Source: Opisthocomus hoazin (Eukaryota > Chordata > Aves > Opisthocomiformes > Opisthocomidae). Taken from it: 64,000 bases of DNA. Position numbers and translations under genes: made by a program. Location: assembly GCF_030867145.1 (NCBI RefSeq), contig NC_134414.1, forward strand, positions 77,118,504 through 77,182,503, in the 5' to 3' direction. This document shows, one piece after another, positions 12,230 to 25,495 of this stretch. The stretch's first letter is position 1; every line of letters begins with the position of its first letter. Under the pieces are notes generated by a model. The model saw nothing but the letters and a program-made list of their open reading frames with translations. It was not told the origin of the DNA and made no database searches.

Positions 12230-12700
12230 AGATAAGAAGAGACACAGTAAGATAAAATACCAAATACTCTAGAGAAGAAGTATCTGACACTTCTCTTTAC
12301 CTTGCTGCATAACACAAGAATAAAGGCACCCTCAGTGAAATGAAGAGCTCGTGTATTCAAAGCTGATCAAAGGAAATTCTGTTTCACATAATGTGTAATT
12401 GGACAGTGGAAGATATCACCACAGGAAGCACTGAGGTCAAGAACTGTGCAGGGTTCAAAGAAGGATTGGACGGCTACGTGGATCACAGGAATATCCAGTC
12501 AGAACAATTATGCTAAACTTTGGATGAAGTATAAAGACAGCCTTTCAGAGTTTAAGCCAGTATTTGCCTATGGGAGAATTAAAATTAGCTTTCTATAGCG
12601 GTAGATTATCCCACATCTTTCTCTGAGGTCCTTCTGTCTTCTTCGCAAGCAGTTGATGCTGGTCACTTTAAGGCCAGATCATCGGTCCACATGAACTACA
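12230..12700 (+). mobile_element. Ancient amniote CR1-type LINE relic, 3' region
   Basis: The stretch keeps the order of landmarks seen at the 3' end of old amniote CR1 copies, as in turtles and crocodilians: 'gtgtattcaaa', 'aattctgtttcacataatg', 'cagggttcaaagaaggattgga', 'ggatcacaggaatatcca', 'agattatcccacat' and 'gatgctggtcact'. It is strongly diverged with no open frame. The call is from pattern memory of the family, not an alignment. Confidence 0.55.
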
Positions 12701-13805
12701 CAATTTCTATTTTCCCACTTCCACATCAGCTTCGGAGGCACTGAAAAGCCTTGTCTAGCTGCCACAACATCAGCAAATTCAAACCTGTGTTTTTCCCCTA
12801 GTGATACAGCTACGGCACCACCTGCAGTAAATCAGCACAAGGCATTTTTATCACAACACAATTTCCTTTACCATGGGGTGGCTACGACTGTGGAGCTGCA
12901 GCCACATGGACACGGGGTGACAGAGTTCACCACCCTCCTCACCTCACCCCAGAGTCAAGCTCAGTCTTGCCATCTTCTTTCCACTGTCTTGCATTGCCTG
13001 TCACAGAAAGGGCAAAGCCTGATCACGACCAAAGCTCAATCCACGGCAAGCAGCTCTCCATCAGGAGGCCTGTGCATATGAACCTCCTGTTTCCTGACGA
13101 TACACCCCTAAGAACTAAACTTTTCTAATAGAAGTGGTATCCTGTCCTCTCTGGCCATGGCGCCAAATGAAAGGAGCCCAGGCTTTCTGTCAAGGTCCGT
13201 ATAGCTAATCCGTCTGCTCTACACCGCATCCACCAGCTCCAGGAGCTCGGGGCTAACCAGGAGATATGGGCTGCATCCAGCTCAGCCCAGCTGCGGTGGC
13301 AGCAGTTCTGTATCCGCACCGCAGCACACATCAGTAAATTCACTCCAAGTGCCTCTCTGGCGGTTTCCCCTCCTTCCCCAGCCTTGTGAGCTACCTGCTG
13401 ACCCCAAATTCAGCCTGTTGCTGTCCCATCTTCTCACGAGCAGCAGCCCGACAACTTTTCTCTGTCTTAGCTAGAACTGAAGCTAGCTTATTTTCACATG
13501 GCATCATCCTGAGGAGGACCAAGAGGGCAGGCCAATGTTTATCTTCCCGCTCCCTTTTTCTCCTCTTTGAATGTGGGCTGGGGGAACCCACATTCGTTAC
13601 GGCTTGTGTGCAGAGATCTTTCTACTAGCAGGCAGATACAGTTTAGGAACCTGCACAAACTGAATCCAAATAAAAACAAGCCTGAAACACTGGGGAGGGA
13701 TTCTTCCCCATTTTGCCATTTTTATCAGAGCCTTTACTGTCCTCCTGCTTGTTCCACAGAACAGTCCCATGTACTGTAATTGTGCATCACTCACTTGATT
13801 GAGTT
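12701..13805. other. Intergenic, no gene recognised
   Basis: Unique sequence. No coding region, RNA gene or clear repeat seen. Confidence 0.5.
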
Positions 13806-14622
13806 ATCACAGAATCACAGAACCACAGAATCACAGAACGGCAGGGGTTGGAAGGGACCTCTGGGGTCATCTAGTCCAACCCTCCTGCCGAAGCAGGGTC
13901 ACCTACAGAAGGCTGTAGAGGACCTTGTCCAGGCGGGTCTTGAATATCTCCAGAGAAGGAGAATCCACAACCTCCCTGGGCAGCCTGTTCCAGTGCTCCG
14001 TCACCTTCAGAGGGAAGAAATTCTTCCTCATGTTCAGATGAAACTTCCTGTGCTTCAGTTTGTGCCCATTGCCCCTTGTCCTGTCACTGGGCACCACTGA
14101 AAAGAGCTTGGCCCCATCCTCCTGACACCCACCCTTCAGAGATTTGTAAGCATTTATAAGGTCCCCTCTCAGCCTTCTCTTCTTCAGGCTGAACAAGCCC
14201 AGCTCCCTCAGCCTCTCCTTGTAGGAGAGATGTTCCAGTCCCCTCACCATCCTTGTAGCCCTCCGCTGGACTCTCTCCAGTAGCTCCTCATCTTTCTTGA
14301 AGTGGGGAGCCCAGAACTGGACAGAGTACTCCAGATGAGGCCTCACCAGGGCAGTGTAGAGGGGAAGGAGAACCTCCCTCGACCTGCTGGCCACACTCCT
14401 CTTGATGCATCCCAGAATGCCATTGGCCTTCTTGGCAACCAGGGCACACTGCTGGCTCATGGTTAACCTGTTGTCCACTAGGACACCCAGGTCCCTCTCC
14501 GCAGAGCTGCTCTCCAGCAGGTCCACCCCAAGCCTGTACTGGTGCATGGAGTTGTTCCTCCCCAGGTGCAGGACCCTACATTTGCCTTTGTTGAACCTCA
14601 TCAGGTTCCTCTCTGCCCAACT
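13806..14622 (-). mobile_element. CR1 LINE, 5'-truncated copy close to the one at 4.7 kb
   Basis: The 3' terminal repeats (several cacagaatca units) lie at 13,806-13,838. On the minus strand an open frame from about 14,601 to 13,903 encodes the CR1 RT C-terminus, from [16 protein letters not shown] to [13 protein letters not shown]. The nucleotide sequence is nearly the same as the copy at 4,702-5,607 and in the same orientation, so both come from one subfamily. It is truncated a little later than that copy. Confidence 0.92.
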
Positions 14623-14939
14623 TATGTGTTCCTGAAGCCGTATTCACCCTTAGCTAGCTCAATGAAGACAGAAAGGTAACTGCCTTTTTTTTATGCAGCA
14701 GTATGTGAAGTTTCTGGTCCTCCGCTCAGTACCACTTCCTCAATTTTTATAATCTCGTAGCACTGTAAGTATTGTCTGGTAACTCTACTGATCCGTACTG
14801 TAATTTTAAAATCTCTTTAAGGTCTCTCAGACCCCTCAGAATGAGCCTCTTAACTTTGCCTCAGAACTGAAATCACTGAAACCATTAGAGTTCAGTTGCT
14901 TTACAACACACCTTTCTCCAAACACAGCCTTCCTGAGAC

Positions 14940-15290
14940 AGTGACCCGTGCTCCGTGCAGTATTCTGGAGCGGCCTAATAACCATCTTCCAGAGGACCAT
15001 ATTGCCTCTTTCGTGGTGTGTTATAGCTCACTGTTCCATCGGTCCAGCATCTTGTTTGCCTTTTTTATTGCAGCTGTGCACTGAAGTGACGGTTTCTATG
15101 ATTTTTTTTCCACAGTAACCCTTTTCTCTCTCTGATCAGCGTGCTGGATGTAACACCCATTCCCCACGTTTGCTCTTTGTTCCCAGACTAATTACTTTTC
15201 ATTTTCTATACCAAGCAGCATTTGCCATCTGCTGTCTCATCAACTAAATGATCCAAATCCCTTTTGAATCCGCTTGCATTGTTTCTTATC
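14940..15290 (-). mobile_element. Probable ancient CR1/L3-like LINE relic
   Basis: On the minus strand the order of segments follows the CR1 RT C-terminal region in degraded form. Near 15,045-15,080 is a segment like the 'ccattggccttcttggcagc ... cacactg' stretch. Near 15,190-15,260 is a segment like that encoding [10 protein letters not shown] and upstream residues. It is much older than the neighbouring copies. The call is tentative. Confidence 0.4.
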
Positions 15291-16954
15291 GCCTCTCTGT
15301 GCTTCCAGTTTTACCATCCAACCAGCGGAGATTTCACACACACAGAGCTCAGCTGAGGCACAGAGGCAGAGACACGGGAATCCAAAGGATCTTCTCACAC
15401 CTTGGGCAGAGCATCCCACTTGGATTTGCCATCTGCTGCAGTCATATAGAAAAGACAGGTTAGCTTTGGCAAAAATTAGGCTCACATATGCTTCAGGCTG
15501 CTTGAGATAAAGGATGGCATTAAGCCCAGGCCCTGCGCTGGAGGACAGTGCAAGACAGTGTCTTACACTGGGGATCCCAAAGATTGTGGATGGGCTGCTG
15601 CAGCTTTCAGAGACCCCATCTGGTGTGTCCACACCAAGATACAGCACGTACTCCACTCCCCACCGCACAGCTCTCACTAGTAGCACTGGGAGGAAAGGCA
15701 CATGCCACCTCTCCTCACACCGTGTCCTGTTTGTGGGGGGGTGTGTCTGCACACGTGTGCCCATGGGGAAAGGAAAAAAGGAAAAAAGAAAAGATGCACA
15801 TGGAAACAAAATGAGACTCCACCCATCTACAAACCAGCACTGCTGTGGACCCATAGGCAAAAATACAGATTTCCTCTCAGCCCAACAGTGCAATTTCTGA
15901 AAATCCAGCACAAAGAACTTGTTCTGATTTCCCTCAGGAAACGTCCCATGCATGGAAGGCCAGATGTGCGCAGAAGAAGCAGGGTCAGCTGGGGACACAC
16001 ACTCTTTTCCGAGCTCTGAGCACCAGAACAGTGCAGGCTAAGCGCTGATGCTTTTAGAGCAGGGTTTATGGGCAAGCCTTATGCTGTGCTGATGCATCTG
16101 CCACATGGCATTCTCTTGGAAACCCATTTCTGTCTTAGCAACAGCAGGCTTACTGGTGTATTTCCTTCACCTTACTTTGTTTGTCATTTAAGGAAAAAAT
16201 TGTCTCGGATTACCCAGAGTGAGCAATCTTTTGGCTGATCTTTTCCAGTCTTCCTTTGAAAGCATTGCACACACTTAAGGCATTATCCATTGCCTATCCA
16301 AGATACATTCAGGTAAGTGAAGAACTAGACAACTTGTGCATTTTCTTGCCAATTTTCTAATCATTTATTCATGTGGAAAATGACCACAGAGTGGTCAGTT
16401 CAGAAAGTTAAGATTTTGCAGCTAGTTTATGGTCCACCTGTAAAAAGAGTTATTTTTTCCTTAAAGTGCATTGACTTTTCTGAATATCAAGTTCAGACAG
16501 ACTGGGCCTGATTTCAAACAACATTTGCTGCTCCCATTTATAGTGGTTTTACAAGGTGATCTGAGTTAGGAGTGCAAAACATGCGAAATCTTTAATAAGC
16601 TACAAACGTCAGAGGATGTAACTCGTGCTATGCCTTTCTCAGGCAGGAAACCAGCATATCCAGCCGAACTAACTTGCCCTTGGCTATAACTGTGATTGAA
16701 GATACGACATTTTATCCCAAACTTTCCACACACTAAAATCAGCTGGAGTTCTAGGTGTTTAGCATTTCTGAAAAACAACTTTTAACTCTATTGGAGCATG
16801 GAAAAATCAGGATTCACTCCATGCTATACTCGTATCCTCTGTTCTGCTAGGACAGAGTAGTAGGAAAACAGAGTTTTGCTAATTCCTGGTAGCATTCTGT
16901 TACTCTGTTACATACTGTTATTAATATGTAACTCAGGTGAACTCATCACAGGCA
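15291..16954. other. Intergenic; contains an unexplained 252-codon open frame on the minus strand
   Basis: On the minus strand 15,998-15,240 stays open for 252 codons from an ATG. The product has no domain I recognise, many Ser/Cys/Trp residues and no clear membrane or signal pattern. The opposite strand is also open for over 100 codons in parts, which points to composition rather than selection. The rest is unique sequence. Confidence 0.4.
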
Positions 16955-17131
16955 TGAGGCTGCTCAGAGGGGTTGTGGAGTCTCCTTCTCTGGAGATATT
17001 CAAAACCGGCCTGGATGAGGTCCTGTGCAGCCTGCTGTAGGTGACCCTGCTTTGGCAGGGGGGTTGGACTAGATGATCCTCAGAGGTCCCTTCCAACCCT
17101 GAACATTCTGTGATTCTGTGTGATTCTGTGA
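16955..17131 (+). mobile_element. CR1 LINE 3'-end fragment
   Basis: Plus-strand CR1 tail. It holds the C-terminal coding remnant (ggagtctccttctctggaga on, reading like SPSLEIFKT), then ggttggactagatgatcc, ccttccaaccct, and three tgattctgtg repeats at the end. About 180 bp, non-functional. Confidence 0.9.
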
Positions 17132-20100
17132 TAAGTGGAAAGATTTTTCACAGTCCTCCTCTTAGTCTCAGGTCTCTAAGAAGAGAAAGAAGCTCCAAAC
17201 CAAATTTCACTTAGTTTCATGTCTGAAGGGTTTGCATTCTGCGAGAACAGCGACAGACAGAAATCAGCCTTTTTTAACAACAAAACTACTGGAATCTGGT
17301 TTAGACCTGCTCTTTTACGTCGTAGCTGTATGATTTGTGCAGCATGCAGCCTCATAGAACTGTGTGGAATTCAGAAGTGTGATTTGAGCGTGCATCTGCA
17401 ATATTACTCGATTCACTGGAACTTTTGAAAACCTGCTCTGGCACAATCTTTAGACACAGCCTGGCACTTCTAGTCTTGCTTTCCCTTCTGGCAAATTTGC
17501 ATCCAGTGAAAGTAAGACAGGAATCTTGTAAAAAGGGAAGGATTCCAATGTTCCCTCAATGAAAGTATGTTTCTCCCTATCTCATCAAGCAAAGCAATTG
17601 AAATTCTCTCCAAAAGCATTGCAGAGGCCTCTACCTACATGAAAAAAAAAAACCTGTATTGATCAGTCTCTTCCTCTGGCTCACAAACATCCTCCAGATC
17701 TTTTCCTACTGCTAGTCTCAGCACAAGCTTTTTTCTTTTCTACTACTTTCTACTACCAGTTCAGTTGTAACATTAATGCCATTTCATCCTGCTGATAGGC
17801 TGTGCTTTTTTTTTCCATGTTATCATCCACATTCTACTTGTTTATCCCTTCCTCAAGTGCTGTGGCAATTCTCTCTCTGGGACGCCACACTGGGCTGACA
17901 GCCAGCGCAGGCCAGACCGACTCGAGAGACTGCTTTCTCAGGAGCTGCCAGTGGCTTTCCCAGTAGCCCAGAACAGCCAAAGGATAAAGCAGTCCCTGTT
18001 GCCCTTAACACAACTTTGATGCACTTGCAGGATTCACAGGAGTGGCCAGAGCTGGGTTTGAAGATGTTGTCTTACGTACCAAGTTTTTCCCATTTCAGAC
18101 TCATTAATTTCTCCCGCAGCACATTTCCCAGGTAGCCAGTATATGTGATACTTGGATTTGTAGCAAAGATATTTGTTTTGCCTTATCCAATTGTTTCTTT
18201 TCTCCCTGCCCCTTTCTTTGCCCGTATCTTTTGTGACTAAAACAGAGACAAGTTCTGATCCTGTAGCCCATAATCTGACCTCATGTAAGAAGACTGTGAT
18301 GCATGGCAGAAAGGTGAGGTGAATATAAGAGACTGACTTTTACGAGTGAGATTCGTCTTAGTTAATATCAAACATTCCAGAGCATAGACCTTCACATATG
18401 AGCTAGTCAGCCTAGGGTGTCTCTGTTGTCAGTGGAGACAGGTGCATTCAAGGCTAGAATAGCTGTAGGTATCTAAGTTAGGAGAAATCAATTCAGTCCT
18501 TCATTTCTGGTTCCAATTGCATCTTCTGTGTCAGCATTCACTAACTCCACTGCATCCACTTCGCTGATGTCAAATATATCGACTAATTTCCACTACTGAA
18601 AAGCTGAGCTCTTCTGTGGCTTTATAGAGAAAGAACCCCAGCAGTAATGCCTTGCTGTCTGTGGAGTGAGAAGAGAATATGTAAGCCGGTTTGAATGCAG
18701 CCAGCAGCACCCATTAAATCCTGGATCATAACGCAAAAAAACCCCACCCTTGGCAGCACTAAGAGGAAGAAGCATTTATGGATCTCCATGTAACTGAGAT
18801 CTGAAACAATTCTGAGGATAAGGAAGAGACTGACTCCAAGTAGAACAAGGGAAAAAAAGAACTGGGGGTGACTGGCCTTGTAACAGAACGATCCTTCCCC
18901 TTCCTTAACACCAATACCAACTACCTGGAGTTTACAGCAGAAAACTAACATTTCAGAGAGTAAGAACTCTCCTTCTATGCAACCTGCAAACAGGCTGACA
19001 AGGGCCTGCAAATCCCTGCAGTCAGCAGGGAGTCTGTTGCCTTAGTCACTGTGAAGAGAGATGCACGTTTCTGACTACGGAGAAACTGGAGAGTCAGGCG
19101 AGAGACACAACTTTAGGCTTCTTTGCATTACTGTGATGCAATACACCTACCCAGGGTTTTGTTGTTGGTTGCTGAGGTTTTTTTCCAGTTGCCTAACAGT
19201 GACTTCACTGTTTTGAATAGACCATCCTGTGTTGTAGCAAGCACCTGCTTTTGGTAAATCTCCGTAAGAATGTCTGTGTCTGACAATGCTCCAAGCTCAG
19301 TTGGAAATTACGAAGGAACTACAACAACAAATTCAGCAATTGAAATCACAGACTCCATCTCAACTTCTCTTTGAAATGGAGATGCAGAACTTATAATCAA
19401 TAAGTGAGTATTAGTCTGGGAAGACTATGAAAAGAAAAGGTCAACGGCATAAAGGCACCCATTATATTATACCTATATATAGATGGCACATTATTACCTG
19501 ACAGTATCTTTGAGTACTGAGTCATGGTTTCAGATTCACTGAAAATGAGGCTGCAGGTGGCCATCCACTCATGTATATTTGCTCTTCACAAAACCAATTT
19601 TGCACTGAGGGAACTGCTGAAATAGAGATGCCAGAGCACTATCAGGATGACGTAGAAATTTTTGCAGATGTATAATTTTCATCTACAATAAGTTCCACTG
19701 CAGTGTCCTAGACTGCTTCAGCACAAAATTAGCCAAAATAAAACTTATTTTTATGTAATCTTCCCAGTTCCAAGGGCAGATGCAGCCCTGACGTATGACT
19801 AGGGGAGGACTCTTCACCCTTCAGCTGTGACCACAGAATCTGCACCAGTTAAAGTGTTGCACCCGTCAATGGTAATGAGCAAGGAGAGAAGAGGGCTGAG
19901 GGATCTTTAGATTCTTCAGTAAATCCACACTGTGTGCAAAATAGGCCTGATGCATCAGTCCATCCTAGCCACTTTAGCACCACTCCAGAATGACTACTGG
20001 GGAGTGAAGTATGTTGGTCAAATAAAGCCATCAGAACAAGCTCATGTGCCAGCATTTTTGCTCTTCTTATTTGGGCAGGTGGAAGATGCAGGAGAAGTAT

Positions 20101-21006
20101 CCATTGGTGACACCTTTGCCCTTAGCCACCGGTCTTGTGGACTGCAGCAGTACGTAACAGCCCGATTGCTCTGTCATTAGCAAAATGCCTGGAGCTAACT
20201 GTTGGCTCTGAATCCTTCCAACAGCCTTTCCAGGTTTGTCTATTATTCATAATTGTTTTGCTTCCCACCTTTTTTTACCTAGATCCTTGTTTTTTTCTTG
20301 AGAATGCCTTCTGTGCAAAGAGCCCCACAGCCATTTCCCCTAACGCCAGGCACAGATGTAGACTGCTGCTCTCTGCAAGTTTTAATATTATGCTGTTTTA
20401 TCCTTGCTGAACTGTTCTTAGAAACACGCTCAGGGAAAAAAAAAAAGAAAAAAAATTGTTTGCAAGTGTAGATTATCCTGCAGAGGTTTCTCATTTTTTT
20501 GTGATGTTTAAAAACCATGCAAGACAGACGGGGATTTCTATCCCTGGCTAGAAATCTTCCCTAGCTTCTTTCACTCTTGAAAGTGCAAGAGCAGGTTCTG
20601 CTTAGCAGAACTAATTAATTATGATTGTAATAAAACATATATTCTGCCTAAAAATATCTGACTGCATTGTGTTTTAGGACCTAATGAAGACTGGCATCAT
20701 AGTTAAAAAGCATGCGTGTGTAGTGCTAGGCCTTGTGTCAAGTATTAACGCTCGAACCAAATGCTGCAGATGAGATTTCGCTGCCCTCCCCGCCCTCGCC
20801 AGGCCCGCCTCACCGGGGGAGAGCCTCTCCGCAGGGCTGGGCCCGGGCAGCGAACAGCAGCTGCATGTTGACACCTGAATGGCTCCCAGGCTGTTGCGTT
20901 GGGTGGGTTTGGGGACAGTGACGCACATCCGCACACAACAGCGTCCCATGGCTCGTGCATCCTCTCATCTGGGGGGTGAGGGCGGGTGCGCTGCACCAAA
21001 CTGCTG
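17132..21006. other. Intergenic, no gene recognised
   Basis: Nearly 4 kb of unique sequence. A short GC-rich patch at about 20,770-20,860 contains CpGs. No exon or RNA gene is supported. Confidence 0.5.
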
Positions 21007-21391
21007 AATCATAGAGGCACAGAATCCTTCAGGTTGGAAAAGACCTCTAAGATCATCAAGTCCAGCAGTGAAACCATCACCACCGTGCCTACTAAACCAT
21101 GTCCTGAGGTGCCACATCTACAGGTTTTTTGAACGCCTCCAGGGATGGTGACTCCACCACCTCCCTAGGAAGCCTGTTCCAAAGTCTGACCTCTCTTTCA
21201 GTAAAGAAATTTTTCCTAATGTCCAATCTAAACCTCCCCTGATGCAACTTGAGGCCATGGCCTCTCATCCTATTGCTAGTTACTTGGGAGAAGAGACCAA
21301 CATCTGCCTCACTACAACCTCCTTTCAGGTAGTTGTAGAGAGCAACAAGGTCCCCCCTCAGCCTCCTCTGCTCCAGACTAAACAATCCCAT
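21007..21391 (-). mobile_element. CR1 LINE fragment with RT C-terminus
   Basis: The 3' end is at 21,007. The minus strand reads the last part of the CR1 protein ([20 protein letters not shown], then [11 protein letters not shown] and [18 protein letters not shown]) from 21,391 down to about 21,110. It comes from a different subfamily from the 4.7 and 13.8 kb copies. Confidence 0.9.
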
Positions 21392-24300
21392 AAGTTACAG
21401 GGCTGAGCCTATTGGTATCAAAGGGTGCAGAACACCCAGCCAGCACTGGGCGGTGAATTCAGTGTCCCCTGTTCTCACCACCGCGCTGCCTGAACAAGCA
21501 GCACCCCTCCATTTACTGCTGAAAACCAAACTCGAGCTGGGGATTTGCTCGCCTGGCATGAATGCAACACAGGTGACTCTTCCAAGGGCTCCTTCACCAG
21601 GAGAGCTCTGGAGTGAGAAGTCAGGATCTACACAGCATGCAGCAAGGGCAAAGTCCGTTTGCGGTCACACTGCAGCCATTCTCCGCTGGTTATCTGCCTG
21701 CCAGAGGACCACTGCCTGCCACAGAATAAGAGCTACAGAAGCGCAGGCCAGTGACCAGCATGGAAAATCAGAGAGCAGCAACTGGTTGTCAGCTTCACGT
21801 TATTGGGAGATGCGATGAGGGTGGTGGTGAGACTTGTACTACACGATCGGCTTGGCTCTAGCAGAGTCAAGAAATTGGCAGTGCTTTCCTCCTTAAACGT
21901 AACTCCCTACAGTCCAGCAAAGTATGAAGCTATGGAACAGCCAATGCTAAGTTTTCTCCTTTCTCTGTGGAACAGCAAAAGATTGACTCTCTGTAGGCCC
22001 TCACGTTTATATGTACTGTGACAGCCCAAGATCGCTCTGGGAAATGTGTGAGACTAGAAGGAACAGACAGAAGTATCAGCATGGGGAGACATCTTCCATT
22101 GGTGGCTTCACGTGCCTTTTCTGACCATAGGAGACCCCAAGTTGTTCTGTATTTATGGCAGCAGCCTTCAGAGGCCACAGCAGCCACAGCCACTGCTCGG
22201 TCACGTCTCCCATATTAGGCTGCAAGTCGCGTGACGCTGAGCCTCTCGTATTTCACCTGGAAATTCCTTTGTGATGAAGTTACTGGAATTACATCAGATG
22301 TACTTTTTGTAAATTGGAGCAGATTTTGACAGAGAAAGTGGGATTTATATGTAAAGGTTCCTCAACAATAACGCCCACCTCACTGAGATGCCCCCAGCTA
22401 AGACCATAGTCCCGCTGAGCGGAGGCCGGTACGTACAGCGCCTCTCTCCCCGGCCCCAGATTTGATTCCAAACTCGGTGAAGACAGCAAGAATGCTTTTA
22501 CTGACATCAGCACGCTCTGAGCCAGGCTCTACCCTGCAAATGTTTACCAATGAATAAGCATACGACCCGGTTCCCAGTCTGGCTACTATCACCTCAGATA
22601 TTTCCCTGTCAGCTCAGGAGCCTGCTGGGGCAGCAGCATTGCAACACGAGGGCTTTACAAGACGGAGAAGAAGATCATTTCCTCCTGTCAATACTTGGCC
22701 CTCTTCCTAAACTTTCCTATTTTTATCCCGTTTAATTCCTTTGCCTTTTCTATTTCTTCATAAACTAATATTGGACTGTTTTAACTTTGCTGGAAGTACA
22801 GTATGGCTACTTCAGGATTTTTCATTGTTAACTCTTACCCCAGCTTTACTTCACAAAACACAACAGTTGTCCCCACATGCCTCTCTAAATGATTGTTGGT
22901 TCCTCTTATAATTTGCTTATATGTCAGCTTCTATTTAAAAATAAAATATAATCATTGACTAACCATTTTAAAGCTGTTCTTGCTAACCTAAATTAATCCC
23001 TGTTCCACTTGTCTTACTGCCTTTCTGCTCTACAACTGCCCCCTAGAGAAACAGCTCTGTAAGGAAAAAATAACACACGCATCCAGTCACGCAGGACTTC
23101 TAAACAGTTAGTTTGCTCCAGGCTGGCAGGGACTGAGATTGGTGGAGGCGTTTCTCAGCAAAACTGGAAAACGCTGGCCCAGTGAAATGGATAGATTTTA
23201 GATAATACAACTTTTCCGAACAAAGTATTTTTCAGAGCGTTTTTTATTTTTCAGGTAATATAATTGCTGATGAAAATTAGACAGAAAGCAGCCAGCCACA
23301 AAGTCTCTAAAACTTGACAGGTTAAAGCTGGTCAAAGCTCTAGTTAGAGCTTCCCTCTGGCAGGGAGCACCCACATTTTGAAGAGGAGTTTCATTAAAAT
23401 ACTGAGTGAAAGCCAAACATTTGGAGTTTTCTCATAAAGGTGCTAGGAGTTTTCCTATAAATATTTTTCCAAGTGAAATGAAGAAACCACATCCTGGCTA
23501 AAATAGCTGATGGTTGACCGACCTAGGCAGACCTGATCTTGACTCTCCCTTATTCTACCTGGATACCTTGAGCAGTATGTAACTAGCTACGGGGAAAAGT
23601 CTGGATATTCATGAAGGTCTTCGTTCTATCACACAGTGCAGAGCACAAAAACACTTGAAATTGTAACAGTTTTCACAAAACAGGACAAGTGTTCCTTTGT
23701 TCTGGCAACACAGGTGGAGAAAAGAAGGTTCCACAGAAGCACTTATCTTACAGAGAGAGACAGAGAAGTAGGATTTCATCCTGAAACAGAGTCCCCGTGG
23801 GCAGGCTGATGAGCTTCTGGCCAAACTGGAGTTCTGCCCAGTATCACTGGGGACTCCTAGCAGATCTATCAAAGTGGATGCAGTGGTAAGACTGGGGCTA
23901 CTTTCTATTTATAAAACAAATGGCATGAAACGGAATTAGAACAGGACACTCAGTAACAAGTTTTGTGTAAGTGGCACAACTAATAAGGCCTGGTTTCCTA
24001 AGGATTATGTGTCCTATTTCCCCTACATTCCCACGTCACAGTAACGCCCGCCTTCCTGTATGAGGATCCACTCACACCCTCTGTCTCGGCCCACAACCGG
24101 CATTTCCTTCCTTCCAGCCGCCCCGCAGACACACTTCACAGTATCCCCAGCGCTCTCCCAGGAGCTGTAACTGGGGAGGAACTGGAGCAGGGCCCACACA
24201 GGCTGTGGAGACTGGTTTGGCACGGGAGCGTGCTGGCTAGCGCCAGGGGCCTTGGGCTCTCACGCTACCTCACCGCTGCTCTTCCTGATGAAACCCGTGA

Positions 24301-24449
24301 GCTTCACGTCCTGGAATCCGAGATCCCTCTGTCAAACGGGGCCGAGACGGCCACCGGGTTTTAAAGTCGCCAGGGAAGGGCAGGTAGCACCGCGGCCCTT
24401 CTTCCAGCAGCCTGGCTAATTACACACGCAGAACCACACACGAGGAGCC
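21392..24449. other. Intergenic, upstream flank of the REV1 CpG island
   Basis: Unique sequence whose GC content rises from about 24,030 onward. No coding region is recognised. Distal regulatory elements of REV1 could lie here, but no specific site is evident. Confidence 0.5.
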
Positions 24450-25356
24450 AGCGGGCGTCACTCCCGTACCCGGCGAGCGCGGGGAAAAAACGGGCCCTGT
24501 TCCCGCGGGAGAGGCCTGGCGAGGCCCGAGCCCGCCCCAGCCCCGCGGGAGCCACCGGCACCCCGCCAGGGCCGGGCCGTGAGCCTCCACCCGCCGCCCC
24601 CTCCGGGAGCCCCGCTCGGCGGGGGACGCTGCAGGGCCGGCCCAGCCCAGGCCCCCCCCGGAGGGCCCGGCCGAGGCGCCGCGGGCCCCGCCAGAAGCGC
24701 CGTGGCCACAACCCAGCTCGGGCCTGCCCTGAACGACGGCCCCGGGAGCGGCGACGGGTGGTGGAAGCGGCGGGGGGGGGGCGGGGCGCAGTGTCCTCCC
24801 CGGCGGAGCGGACGCTCCCGCCCCGCCGTGCCTGTGGCGGGGGCAGCGGAGCGGGCAGCCCCGTGCCCACAGGCCGCCCGCCCTCCTCGCCTCCGCCAGC
24901 CGATGGCTCCCGGCGGCCCCGGGAAACGGGAGGGCCGGGCTACGGGGGGCACGACGATCCCTTCCGTCCCGCCCCGTCCCGTCCCGCCCCGGTGTGAAAT
25001 GTCTGCTGCAGCTCCCGCGCTTGCGGCTCGCCCATCGGGCCACCAGGGGGCGCCGCCGCCCCGCGCCCTCCGCAGCCCACCCAGGCGGGCGGCTGAACGG
25101 CGGGTTGGCGCGCGACCTGCTGGCGCCGGCCCCGCCCCGCCGTCACGTGCCCGGTGCGAGCGCTGCCCAGCCCTCTCGGCGGCGCCGCACGCGACTTTCC
25201 TCGGGGCGCGGGCCGCTAGGGGGCGCCCCGGGGGCGGGCGGCCGGGCCGGCTGGCCTGCCCGGCGCGCGCCGCTTGTTGACCGAGCGGCGGCTGGTGGCG
25301 CGAGACTCTCGTGACGCGCTCGCAGGAAGGGCGGGGGGAGGAGGGGCTGCTGCTGG

Positions 25357-25447
25357 GGACACCGGAGGGGGGGGGAGGGAGGAGGGAGAGCGCGGCCGGG
25401 TCTGAGAGCCGGGCAGGAGGAGGAGGAGGAGGAGGAGGAGGAGGAAG
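25357..25447 (+). repeat. G-rich run and (GGA)n tract
   Basis: A run with several G-blocks (about 25,362-25,388) is followed by an almost perfect GGA triplet array at about 25,412-25,447. It lies in the inferred exon 1 or core promoter. The tract could form G-quadruplexes in the coding strand and in the 5' UTR RNA. It is likely length-variable. Confidence 0.8.
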
Positions 25448-25495
25448 GCGGGCAGGAGGCGGCGGGTGCGTGCGTCCGCGCCGGGGGGAGCCGCG

